Shown here in pieces: positions 46,886 to 57,900 of a stretch of 64,000 nt of DNA. Made by a program: the position numbers and the translations under genes. This DNA comes from a virus: IMG/VR virus record IMGVR_UViG_3300032323_001868, positions 25,762 through 89,761 of that record; one strand, written 5' to 3'. Below the pieces are notes generated by a model, which was given only the letters and a program-made list of their open reading frames with translations, was not told the origin of the DNA and made no database searches. Position 1 is the stretch's first letter. Each line of letters starts with the position of its first letter.

Positions 46886-49800
46886 ATGGCTGACGTAAAT
46901 GCTAATATTGGCGTACATATTGATACGTCTGCAGCACTTGCGGAACTTAAAAGTTTACAGCGTCAACTAGCCAACTTCCATGCATCCATTGCTAAGGGCA
47001 GTGCTGCTAGTGCTTTAGCACAAAAGAATTTACAGACAAATCTTTTAAATGCTATAAATAGTACTGGTCAGTTCACTGCCCAGATGGGTCTTGTTAGAAC
47101 ATCTACTGAATCATTTACGCATGCCCTTGAAAAGAACAAACTCGGTATGCGAGACTACTTCCGCTATGCGGGAGGTGCTACAAAAACATTTGGTAGACTA
47201 TTTAGACAAGAGTTTGACACCATTCAGAAAGTTGCTGAAGAGCGTGTAAAGAAAATGCAGACCCAGTACATCAAGATGGGTCGTGATGCAAACGGTGCAA
47301 TGAAGGCTATGGCGATCACGCCAACCACATTGGACATGAAGAACTTAGGCACACAAACTGCAATCGCAGCACAGAAGCAAGCACTCTTTAATCAGTTGGT
47401 TAGACAGGGCTCTACAAACCTTCTAAACTTTGGTAAGAATACACAGTGGGCGGGTCGTCAGTTGATGGTTGGTTTTACTGTTCCTCTTGCTTACCTTGGA
47501 ACAGTTGCTTCCAAAACCTTTATGGATATGGAAAAGCAAGCAATTAGATTTAGACGTGTTTATGGAGACATGTTTACAACAACTGAAGATACAACACGAG
47601 CACTTAAAGAGATAGAATTATTAGCACAAAGTTTTACTAAGTATGGCGTAGCAGTAGTAGACACAATGGAAATGGCTGCAGATGCAGCAGCAATGGGTAA
47701 GACTGGTGCAGACTTAACAGCACAGGTTGCACAAGCAACAAGGTTGGCTGTTCTTGGTAGCGTAGAGCAACAGCAAGCACTTGAAACAACCATATCATTA
47801 ACCAATGCTTTTGGTATTGCAGCCGAAGATTTAACATCAAAAATTGACTTTTTAAACTCAGTAGAAAACCAAACAGTTGTATCTATTGAAGACTTAACAA
47901 TTGCAATTCCAAAGGCTGGCCCAGTTGTTCAACAACTTGGTGGAGATGTAGAAGATCTTGCATTCTTCCTTACAGCAATGAAGGAAGGTGGAATCAATGC
48001 CTCAGAAGGTGCTAACGCACTCAAGTCTGGTCTTGCCTCTTTAATTAATCCAAGCAAAAAAGCAGCAGCAATGCTTAATGATTTGGGTATTAATATTAAT
48101 GCAATTGTTGAAGGAAACATGGGAAATGTAAGAGAAACTGTTATTGATTTTTCCCATGCACTTGACACACTAGATCCACTTAATCGTGCTCGTGCAATTG
48201 AACAATTGTTTGGTAAATTCCAGTTCTCACGTTTGTCAACCCTGTTTCAAAACGTAACAAAAGATGGAACCCAGGCTGCTAGAGTGCTTGATCTTGCTGG
48301 AGCATCTGTTGAAGAACTTGCAATATTGTCAGAACGAGAATTAAAAGCGGTAGAGGATTCAGTTGGAACTAACTTTAAAGCAGCAGTAGAAGAACTTAAA
48401 CTAACACTTGCTCCAATTGGTAAAGAATTTTTAAAGGCAGTTACACCAATTGTTAAGGTTGTTGGGGATGTTCTTGAAAAGTTCAATGGCCTTAGCGATG
48501 GAACTAAGAAGTTTATAGTTATTGCAACAACAGTTGCAGGGCTTATAGGACCAACCTTATTGATGACATTTGGTTTGCTTGCTAACGGTGCAGCAAACAT
48601 TATTAAACTATTCCTTGCAATGCGTCAAGGATTTATGCGTTTGGGTGGAAACTCCAAACTTCTTGCAGACCAAACAAACTATATGACTATGGAACAGTTG
48701 GAAGCAACAACTGTAGCCTCATCACTTAATCAAGCACACGCCCGACTAACACAATCATTTACGGTGGAAGCATCTGCAGTAAGGGCCTTGCGCCAGGCAT
48801 ATATAGATGCAACAGTTGCAGCAACAGCATTTGCCAGAGCAAATCCTGGAATGATGGCTGCATCACCAAGAGGGCCAAGAGCAACAAAAAATAACCTAAG
48901 TCAAAATCCAAAGAAGTTTGCCGATGGAGCAACATATGTTCCAGGAACTGGTAACAAGGATACGGTTCCAGCAGTCCTTACTCCTGGTGAAGCAGTAATT
49001 CCAAAGAGGGTAGCGCAAGATCCAAGATTCCAACCAATCATTGATGCAATGGTTAATGGAAAATTGCAAGGGTTTATTGATGGAACAGATGATGTTCAAC
49101 CAGTAAAAAGTCCATTTGCTAACTCTAAACCGTATGAGAAAAAAGTTTATGTAGGTGGACCATCTCAAGATCAACTTAGATCAAGTATGGGCCAGGTAAC
49201 TGATCTTGTTAATAAAAAACCAAGAAAAGAAACTGATGCAGAGTTTGCAGCAAGAAGTGCAGCGCTACTTGCAAGAATGCAAGAAAAGAAAAAGTCAAAG
49301 AGAGGCTCTGGACCAACTCAAAAAACACACGTTGGTCAAGGAAAAGAAGTTTCAATTGCTGAAATATTAAAATCAGATAATCTTAGCCCAGACAATAGAT
49401 TGAAGTTGCAGGTATTTGATGAAATATTAAGAGTTAATGGTGAGTCAAGAACTACTCTTCAATACCATGATCTTATGTATGACTTTAACAAAGACTTTAA
49501 TCGTTCAATGCAAAGAGAGCCTGGAGTTGATGCAATTCAATTTTTGGATGAATGGAAAAAACTTGGCCCATCGAAATGGGCTGCATCTGGTATATCACAA
49601 TATGATGCAAGAACAATTGATGACATTATGTATGAAATCATCAAGAAAGAAACTACGGTTGATCCAGATAATCCAACAAAAAAGCCTGTAAGAACTACAG
49701 TATCTGATTCATATGTTGCAGAGATTTTTGAAAAAAGAATACCACAAGAATATCCACAAGTTGCAGAGTCTACAACATATAAAAAGATGAATGCTCTATA

Positions 49801-52800
49801 CAATAATTTAGGAGCATTTAGATTAGGTAAGGGACTTAAAGGAACAGTAGCAGAAACTGAATCAGTATTAAAGAAAGCACTTGATGCAGGTGTAATTAAA
49901 AACTTTAGAGTTAGCCCAACAAAGAAGAATGAAGTTGATAGACAAGGAAGGCTAATCACTGGATCAATTTATGTTACAGATAACGATGGAAATATTATTT
50001 CTCTTAACAGAGGTGGTGCTGGAACCCGTGTAACAACACCTATTGAACCTATTAATGCAAAATTACAAGAAATTGAAAAAGAAGCAAATAGAAGGGGTGC
50101 AAAGAGTTTTGTTGATCGTGAAAATGCACTAGAAGAAGTTGCTGCAAAAACAAAAAAGAGTCCTGTTGGAAATCAAGAACCAGAAAAATATGTTAGACAA
50201 TTAGGAAAGAGTAGCGGGTATAGTTTTACACCAGAACCAGGTATCGCTGGATTCTACGAAAAATCAGACGGAAGTAAAGTATTTGTTAAACCTGTAATGG
50301 ATTATGATGCTGCAATTGCAGAACAAAGAGGAACAATAATTGCAAGAGATGTACACGGGCTAGACTCTCCTCTTCAAACAATTAAAACAATGATCGATCC
50401 ATCAGATGCAAAGGGTCAAAGAAAACTAATCGTTCTTGAATCTCCGTATGAACCTAGGTTTGATCCTGCAAATATGCTAAATGAATTTACTGAGGATGAC
50501 TACTTCAAGCAACTTGTTGCTGCAACTTTACGTGCTGATAGTGATGTAAAGAAAGGCAACTTATCTGGAAATATATTAGCGGATGTTGGTGCTGCTGGAG
50601 TCTTTGAGACCGCTTCAGGAGATAGGGGTTATTCTGCAAATATTAGATCAATGCAAGAACAGGCTCAAATTTTACTTGGTGATAAGGGAACAAAGTTCTT
50701 CCGTGAAGCAACTGCAGATATTCCAAAGAATATGACACCAGAAGAATATCAAAGACGAGTTGTTGCAGAAATTGACAGAGTGCTGCCTAGATTACAGTCA
50801 ACTGTTGATGGTTTTGATTTAAATCCTCAAGAAAGAAAAGTCTATGAGGCAATGATTGCAAGACTCAAGGCTGGAAGAAATATTGACTGGAAGCAATTCC
50901 ATGCATTGCATTCTAAAGTACTTGTTGCTAAAGATGAATCGTTCCAAGATAAAAAGACTGGAGCAATTACAGATATTGAGGGTAAGCCAAAACCTACAGG
51001 AGTTGTTCCATCAAGTGGTAAGTTAAAAGACAACAAACTTACAAGCATCCCTAAAGGTAAGAGAGTGGTCAAAACTCCAAAGCCAAGAAGAGCAGGAAAG
51101 GTTGTTCTTCCTGGTTTAGCAGATGCACCAGAAGCATCAACAGCGCCAGGAATTAGAATTGGTGATGCAGCAAAACAATTTAGAGCAGAGCAAAATTCTT
51201 TAAGAAGACAAATAGAAAAACTAGAAAAGATAAAAGTCGTTGAACAAAAAAGAGAAATAAAACAAATGCGTAAACAGTCTGAAATAAGAGATAATATTTC
51301 AAAGACTGATCAAGCAAATATTAAACAAAAGATCAAAGACCAACAAGACCTTAATAATAAAAAAACCTTAGATGATAAGATGCAAAAACAGCAAAGCCGA
51401 ATGATGAAAATGCAAGGCGTTGGCATGGCTGCTGGTATGGCAGCATCTGGTGCATATATGACTGGTAATACCAATATAGGAAATGCACTTATGGGTCTTT
51501 CAGTTCTTGCAACAATTGGACCAATGTTGGCAAATCCAGTAATGGCTGCTGTTGTAGGCCTAACAGCAGTTGCTGGCTCTATAATACTTCTTAGAAGATC
51601 TTTTGATAAAGCACAAGACAGTACTATGAAGATGACAGAATCTTTGGGTGCTGGAAGTAAGTCTATTCAAGATCTTGCGGTATTTGCTGGTAAGGTTAGT
51701 GCCACAGAAATAATGGATAAAAGAAGGCAGGGTCAATTAAACCCATTTGCAATTCAAACTGGAAAAACTACATTTGGAGAAAGTTTTGTAAAGTCTGAAA
51801 CTGGTAAGGCTATGCTTGCTAATGTTGGCCAATCAATTAAGCAGGGTGGAAATGTTAATACACAGCAACAAGTTTTAAATCAAATGGTAACTGCAGTTAC
51901 TTCAGGTGCTCTGGGTGCAGATCAAGCAAGAAGTATAATTGCAAGTATTGGATCTGAAATTGGAGATTATGGTTTTGCACTAAGAGTTAATGCTCAACTA
52001 TCTAGTATTGTTGGTCCTAATGGAGAAAATTTAGAAAAAGATCCATTAAAGGTAAGAATGGACTTAATGGATGCTAGTAGAAAAGATTTACAAAAGCAGT
52101 CTAAAATTTTGGGAAATGTTGCTCCAGGAGCACTTACAAAGACACAGGGCAACTTTGCAATTGCAGGATCAGCAGGTGCTGGCGCACTTACGGGTGCAAC
52201 AATAGGTGCAATTGCAGGGCCAGTAGGTGCTGCTATAGGTGCTGGTATTGGTGGAATTATTGGAGCAGGTGCAGGATTTTTGGGTCAAAAGGGACAACAA
52301 GAAAAACTTGGTAAGGCGTCTGGCGCAACAGTTGCTATGCAAAAGATGGCTATAGAGCAAAGTCAGCAGATGCAAGATTCTTTAAGACTAGAATATGAAC
52401 AAAGAATTGCTAATGCAAAAGCAGCAGGTGATACTGCAAAAGCCATTAGACTTCAAGGTGAGTTTGAACGTGCTAATGCAAGATTAATTCATAGAAATGG
52501 TTTGCTATTAGATAATATTGCAAACACATATAAAGGCTCTTCAGGTGCTGTCAGAGGTGCTCTTGAAACTGGAGTCGAGAAGCAAATTACGGATAAGTAT
52601 AAAGGTACTGCAATGGCAGACATTGCACCACTAGCATCTCAACTTCTCGGAGATAGCAAACTATCAAAAGAACAGCAGTTTACAATAAAAATGCAACTCG
52701 CTTCTGGACAGATGGATCCAATGCAAATTGTAAATATTATGGAAAGTTTTGGAAATGATAAACAAGTTTTAACTAAGGTTATGAATATTGTAACTCAGTT

Positions 52801-54484
52801 TGGTGGAACAATGGCTAACCAGGCTATAGCAATAGCAGGTACTTTTGTTGATTCACAAGGAAAACCAGTAAAATCTGTACAAACAAAGTTTATTATGCAA
52901 TTAGAAAAGGCAAAAACTCCAGAAGAAGCACAAAAGATTTTAGATTTTTATGGCAAGGTTTCAGCAACTGGAAATGTTTTAAATACTTCTGTTATTGTAA
53001 ACCTATTGTTAAATAATCCAGGATTAGCAGCCACCTTAATGGCAACAATTGACAAGATTACTGCACTTAAGGGACCAATCACAGTGGGAGTACTTACCGA
53101 AGTATTAAATAAAAAAGAGTTAGATGTTTTAACTGAAGATTTAGAATATTTTAATGGATTAAGTGATGAAGAAAAGAAAGTATACTTACAAACTTTAGTA
53201 ACAACAATATCTACAGTATCGAAGGATGATCCAGCATTTAAGACATGGCTTACTGCAGAGGGCGAGAAGTGGGCAGATGCACCTCCAGGAACACAACTAC
53301 GAGAATATGCACAGTGGAATGCAAATAGAGTTACAGAAGCCTCAGTTCCTAACATAATGCCACCATCAAAGTCTGGCGGTGGATCAGGAGCAGGAGGTAA
53401 GCGGGATACCACATATGATGATATTCTAAACACATTAAAGCGTACACGAGATGCAACAATCAAAGCAACTGGTGGAGCAAAAGAATTATTACGTATACTT
53501 GGTGGTAAAAAAGATATAACCATATTTAATGGTATAGATCAGCAGTTGTCTAAACTTGGTGCCAACAAAGACTTTATTGATTGGGTTGGCGGTATAGATG
53601 ATGCAATTAGAAATAAACTTATTAAGATAACCAAGCAAGGCGTAGTGTCACTTACAGAACTTGGTGAAGCATCAAAGAAGGCATTTGATGAAAAGCAACT
53701 TGGGCTTTATGCTGCAGGACTTGATGATTCAATCAATACCTCAAAAGATCAAAGAAAGGCCTTTGTCAAGTTAAGCAATGCTGGACTAGATGTTAATAGT
53801 ATTCTTGACATAGTTCAAGAAGGAAGTTTGGCAAATGCTATTGCTACCTCTAAAAACTCTAAAGAACTTGTAAAATTTGTAGAACTTAAAAAACAAGAAA
53901 AGAAGCAGTTAGAACTAACATCTGCAATGACAGAGCCAAAGAAGTTCTTGGAAGAAATTAATAATGAACTTGATAGACAGTTTAATTATCAAAAGAGATT
54001 GATGGATCTTCAGAAGAGACAAACCGAAGCCAAGATTTCTGGAGATTATATTGGTGCAGCAATATTGGGACAAGAGCAATCCTTTGAAACATCACAGTTT
54101 GCAAGAGAAGGAGCAGGCACAGATTTCTCAGGTAAAGTTAATACAATGCAACAGGCATTAAAAATTCTTAGTGGATCTAAGATTAAGGATAAATCACAGC
54201 AAGCATTAATGCAATCAAGTCTAAACCAAGGAATGCTAGGATTAAGTCAGTTAGGTTCATTTAATCCAACATATGGATATACACCGCAGTTTGCAGGTAT
54301 TAGTCCAGCAAGTGCTTTTGGTGGAAGGCCAACAAGTACAACAGACTCCTCTGGTTCAGTGTATAATATTCAGATGACTGTAAACGGAAACAATGCAACA
54401 GCAGATGATATTGCAAGCCAGGTAATGAAGAAGATCAGCCTTGTTTCACAAAGAAATAACAAGAGTAATTCGGTAGGTAGATAA
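46886..54484 (+). CDS. Tail tape measure protein
   Basis: 2,532 residues. The N-terminal 600 include a TMP core (FGKNTQWAGRQLMVGFTVPL, AKEGGINASEGANALKSGLA-type repeats). Near residue 690 the actinophage-style KDTVPAVLTPGEAVIPKRVA occurs. Residues about 1110-1260 resemble a kinase-like fold (see findings). A hydrophobic block (about 1510-1570), a glycine-zipper (about 1755-1800) and long coiled regions follow. If all residues span the tail, it would be several hundred nm long. It is the longest gene in the window. Confidence 0.93.
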   Translation: MADVNANIGVHIDTSAALAELKSLQRQLANFHASIAKGSAASALAQKNLQTNLLNAINSTGQFTAQMGLVRTSTESFTHALEKNKLGMRDYFRYAGGATKTFGRLFRQEFDTIQKVAEERVKKMQTQYIKMGRDANGAMKAMAITPTTLDMKNLGTQTAIAAQKQALFNQLVRQGSTNLLNFGKNTQWAGRQLMVGFTVPLAYLGTVASKTFMDMEKQAIRFRRVYGDMFTTTEDTTRALKEIELLAQSFTKYGVAVVDTMEMAADAAAMGKTGADLTAQVAQATRLAVLGSVEQQQALETTISLTNAFGIAAEDLTSKIDFLNSVENQTVVSIEDLTIAIPKAGPVVQQLGGDVEDLAFFLTAMKEGGINASEGANALKSGLASLINPSKKAAAMLNDLGININAIVEGNMGNVRETVIDFSHALDTLDPLNRARAIEQLFGKFQFSRLSTLFQNVTKDGTQAARVLDLAGASVEELAILSERELKAVEDSVGTNFKAAVEELKLTLAPIGKEFLKAVTPIVKVVGDVLEKFNGLSDGTKKFIVIATTVAGLIGPTLLMTFGLLANGAANIIKLFLAMRQGFMRLGGNSKLLADQTNYMTMEQLEATTVASSLNQAHARLTQSFTVEASAVRALRQAYIDATVAATAFARANPGMMAASPRGPRATKNNLSQNPKKFADGATYVPGTGNKDTVPAVLTPGEAVIPKRVAQDPRFQPIIDAMVNGKLQGFIDGTDDVQPVKSPFANSKPYEKKVYVGGPSQDQLRSSMGQVTDLVNKKPRKETDAEFAARSAALLARMQEKKKSKRGSGPTQKTHVGQGKEVSIAEILKSDNLSPDNRLKLQVFDEILRVNGESRTTLQYHDLMYDFNKDFNRSMQREPGVDAIQFLDEWKKLGPSKWAASGISQYDARTIDDIMYEIIKKETTVDPDNPTKKPVRTTVSDSYVAEIFEKRIPQEYPQVAESTTYKKMNALYNNLGAFRLGKGLKGTVAETESVLKKALDAGVIKNFRVSPTKKNEVDRQGRLITGSIYVTDNDGNIISLNRGGAGTRVTTPIEPINAKLQEIEKEANRRGAKSFVDRENALEEVAAKTKKSPVGNQEPEKYVRQLGKSSGYSFTPEPGIAGFYEKSDGSKVFVKPVMDYDAAIAEQRGTIIARDVHGLDSPLQTIKTMIDPSDAKGQRKLIVLESPYEPRFDPANMLNEFTEDDYFKQLVAATLRADSDVKKGNLSGNILADVGAAGVFETASGDRGYSANIRSMQEQAQILLGDKGTKFFREATADIPKNMTPEEYQRRVVAEIDRVLPRLQSTVDGFDLNPQERKVYEAMIARLKAGRNIDWKQFHALHSKVLVAKDESFQDKKTGAITDIEGKPKPTGVVPSSGKLKDNKLTSIPKGKRVVKTPKPRRAGKVVLPGLADAPEASTAPGIRIGDAAKQFRAEQNSLRRQIEKLEKIKVVEQKREIKQMRKQSEIRDNISKTDQANIKQKIKDQQDLNNKKTLDDKMQKQQSRMMKMQGVGMAAGMAASGAYMTGNTNIGNALMGLSVLATIGPMLANPVMAAVVGLTAVAGSIILLRRSFDKAQDSTMKMTESLGAGSKSIQDLAVFAGKVSATEIMDKRRQGQLNPFAIQTGKTTFGESFVKSETGKAMLANVGQSIKQGGNVNTQQQVLNQMVTAVTSGALGADQARSIIASIGSEIGDYGFALRVNAQLSSIVGPNGENLEKDPLKVRMDLMDASRKDLQKQSKILGNVAPGALTKTQGNFAIAGSAGAGALTGATIGAIAGPVGAAIGAGIGGIIGAGAGFLGQKGQQEKLGKASGATVAMQKMAIEQSQQMQDSLRLEYEQRIANAKAAGDTAKAIRLQGEFERANARLIHRNGLLLDNIANTYKGSSGAVRGALETGVEKQITDKYKGTAMADIAPLASQLLGDSKLSKEQQFTIKMQLASGQMDPMQIVNIMESFGNDKQVLTKVMNIVTQFGGTMANQAIAIAGTFVDSQGKPVKSVQTKFIMQLEKAKTPEEAQKILDFYGKVSATGNVLNTSVIVNLLLNNPGLAATLMATIDKITALKGPITVGVLTEVLNKKELDVLTEDLEYFNGLSDEEKKVYLQTLVTTISTVSKDDPAFKTWLTAEGEKWADAPPGTQLREYAQWNANRVTEASVPNIMPPSKSGGGSGAGGKRDTTYDDILNTLKRTRDATIKATGGAKELLRILGGKKDITIFNGIDQQLSKLGANKDFIDWVGGIDDAIRNKLIKITKQGVVSLTELGEASKKAFDEKQLGLYAAGLDDSINTSKDQRKAFVKLSNAGLDVNSILDIVQEGSLANAIATSKNSKELVKFVELKKQEKKQLELTSAMTEPKKFLEEINNELDRQFNYQKRLMDLQKRQTEAKISGDYIGAAILGQEQSFETSQFAREGAGTDFSGKVNTMQQALKILSGSKIKDKSQQALMQSSLNQGMLGLSQLGSFNPTYGYTPQFAGISPASAFGGRPTSTTDSSGSVYNIQMTVNGNNATADDIASQVMKKISLVSQRNNKSNSVGR

Positions 54485-54960
54485 TGGCATATGCTTTAAA
54501 GTCTGGTATTTCGGTATCCCTTAATGGCTCTACTTGGTATGATTTAACAGATCACAATAGAGCCCCGATTGAGTCTACCCCAGAATTAATAGAGACCCAA
54601 AACCGCATGTCTAATGGAAGTTTAAGAAAATATGTTGTTGCTCAAAAAAATAAGATTTCAACCTCTTGGGAATTCTTGCCAACCAACCCATCTGAAATGG
54701 TTGATAATAACTACGGTGCTTCTTGGATAGAAGCATTTTATAAAGCAAATGTGGGCATTCCAATTCACATTAAAATAATTGAATCAGAGATTGATGCATC
54801 AACCACTGCTGGAACAATTCCATCTAATAATAGTTTTAAAACATCTTCTACAGGCTCTAACACATATCAGGTATTTATAACAAATTTTTCTAAAACACTA
54901 AGGAAAAGAACAAGAATATCTGATTACGTAGATATTGATATTGAGTTTACGGAGATATAA
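54484..54960 (+). CDS. Distal tail / first minor tail protein
   Basis: 158 residues. ISVSLNGSTWYDLTDHNRAP then SWEFLPTNPSEMVDNNYGAS and ISDYVDIDIEFTEI. A beta-sandwich that follows the tape measure, the place of Dit-like or tail-hub proteins. Stop-start overlaps (ATAATG, TAATG) tie it to both neighbours. Confidence 0.68.
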   Translation: MAYALKSGISVSLNGSTWYDLTDHNRAPIESTPELIETQNRMSNGSLRKYVVAQKNKISTSWEFLPTNPSEMVDNNYGASWIEAFYKANVGIPIHIKIIESEIDASTTAGTIPSNNSFKTSSTGSNTYQVFITNFSKTLRKRTRISDYVDIDIEFTEI

Positions 54961-57900
54961 TGTTAAACACAGTGGGTTCATCAGTCTTTACCTCTTCAGA
55001 TTCTGTTACTTTAAAACCAGTAGTTTCTGCTGAATGGAATCAAAATCTTTTTAATCCACCGTACATTACTGTTGCAGATTTAGGAACGCCAAGACCTGTG
55101 TCCCTAACATCTGGCACTGTGTTATCTGCAGGTATTTCGGCAAAGCCAAACTTTACAACCAATCAGTTTAGCATGTCAAATGAAAAAGGATCTGTAACAT
55201 ATACCGTATCTGCAGATAATGGCAGAGCATATAAAATTATTACATATGTTAAGACAGATACATCACTTCCTATTGCTATTACCGCATTTGCAACTGATGG
55301 ATCAACTGCATACGGGTCTTCACAGGAAGAGGTAAGTTCTTTAGGTTGGACCAAAATAATTACCTATATTGGAGTTCCACAAAATGAAATAAGTGGTATT
55401 TCTTCTTTTACCTATACAATTAATGCAAATGCTTTGGCTGATATGCAAGTTAATCCAATAGTATTTTTTACAGTACCACAAGTTTATAAAACATCATATA
55501 GTGATTATAAGTATGGACAACTTTGGCCAACGGATAGTGTTTTTACTCATTTTAGACCAGGGGAGTCGTATGTAGGATCTGGAAATACCAACTGCTCTTT
55601 TCCAACAAACTATAGAAAAATTACTGCACCTACAATTAAGAACTACACAATTCCAACATATTCATCAATAAATTCTATCGTACAGATGCCATCATTCTTT
55701 TTTGTTTCTCCTACAGTGCCAACACTGAAGGCTTCTCTTCCTACAGACATATCTTCATACAAATACTTTGTTTCAGAAACTTCAGGAAGGGTTGTAACTG
55801 GCATATATGAAAAGCCTATCTTAACCAATAAACTTGTTCTTAAGTTTAATACATTGGTAACAGTACCAACCATAACCATAAATATTAATGATAATTTAAT
55901 TACTGTTGATGGTAGCCATGTAATTAACCTTCCCTTAAATACGGAGGGTATTGCCACAGGACTATTAACACTATACTGGACAGGATCTGCATGGACAGCC
56001 ACCAAGTGGTCAGAAATGCCACAGTTTAATACAGACGGAACTATTAGTAAAACAACAACAATAACAAAGATCAGTGTTACACAGATTAATAAAACATTGA
56101 GATCTCCATTTAATGGTTTTACTAGTACAGAGGCAGTGTCCGATTTTGACAGAATGCAACTTATCGAGGTTTCACCAAGGCTTGAGGTTGACTTATCCAA
56201 CTTTGTAGAATCTGTAAATATTCAAAAATCTGTTGATGGACAGAATAGCCTTCTTCCAATCTCTTCTATTAACTCTAACACATGTAATGTCACTTTGTCT
56301 GGAATACCGCTTTTTTATAACAATCAGTTGGTAAATATTTTTTCAAGTCAAAGTGATGAAACATCTACCTTGTTATCAAGCATATTAAGAAAAAATATTA
56401 AATTTTATGTTCATTTTAATTTACTATCTTATAGCGATATATCTTCAAATGTAATACAAACCTCTAACGCACACATCCCTGGTGGAGTATTCTATTCAGA
56501 CTCTTGGGATGAGTCAGATATAAATAGCATTTCAATTCAGTGCTTTGATGTGACAAGATATTTGCAGGCAACCCCATCACCAGATTATGTAGCAAATTTG
56601 AAGACAGTGTTTGAGATTATAACTAATATTCTAGATTGTGCTGGATTTACAGATTATGATTATGATGCACTATATAAGGTATGTAACAGCAAGGCGATGC
56701 CTATGGATGTTTCATATTTTTATTGTAACTCTAAAGACTCAACAATTGTAGATACCCTTAATCAGTTATTTACTGCCTATCAAATTGGTGCATATATTGA
56801 TGAATACGGTGTAATGCAGTTTTTAGACTTATATCAAATTCTTGCATCCAGTCCTTCTTTAATGAATGTATCAGATTTTAATGTTAAGCAAGGTGGATTT
56901 TCTATATCTAATAATGCAAAGCCAGGAAAGATATCTTTGCGATATCAGTCTCCAAAGGTTAAGCAGTCTCCATCTTTACAAAATGTAACAGATCCATCTA
57001 TAAAAAATTCTCCTTCTTTTATTTATAGTACATCAAACGATGTTGTTTGGCAGCAGCAAACAATTGACTCTGTAGGATTTAATTATCTTGAAGGGGATAT
57101 GTTAAAAAATGATAACTACATGCAGTTAAATGTAAATGACTTGCTAGACATCTTCCATACATTCAATAGGGATGCTAATGGGTATGCATTTATTGATAAC
57201 GAAATTGTTTCGTTTCTATATAAAGAGTATGATATTTCTAAAATAGATGGCACACCAACTACAGTTTCAATTAAAAATAATTTAGAGTTACAGTCTGAAA
57301 TCAATAGATTTACTAAAGAAAATAATGTTGAACTATTGACAACAGACGGAACAGAAAAGAAAGACTATGATGTTGTAATCAGTCCTACTGGAAATATTAC
57401 CAATGTCCAGCGTGGTTTGTTTGGAACAGTTCCAACAGATCATAAGAGAATAACTACCCTTGCCAGCAAGTCTTTATCTGAAAAAATTCTTAATGACGCT
57501 ACTGGAGAAATTTCATCTTCCCCTGGACTTACATCTATTGTTGATGATCATGACATTGAGCCAAGCCTTCCCAGCATTGACAAGATTCAGGTTATGTCTC
57601 CTGTAATTGGAAGAAAGACTTTAATATATCCAACCAGTGAAGTGTCTAGGGGATATCAAACATATTCAGTTAAATTTGAGTTTGAGGACCAACAAACCTG
57701 TTCTGCGGGATTATTTTTTAATATGACTTCTGCTTCTAATTCAGAAAATGCTTATTATGTTGAATTAGTTAGGTTCAATCAAAAAAATCCAAGAACGTCA
57801 GTTTTATATGACCCACCTCAATATAAGTATGTTTTGTATGTTTATAATACAACAAGTTCAGAAGGATATTGGTCTGAGGTTACTGGAGAGTGCAATAGTA

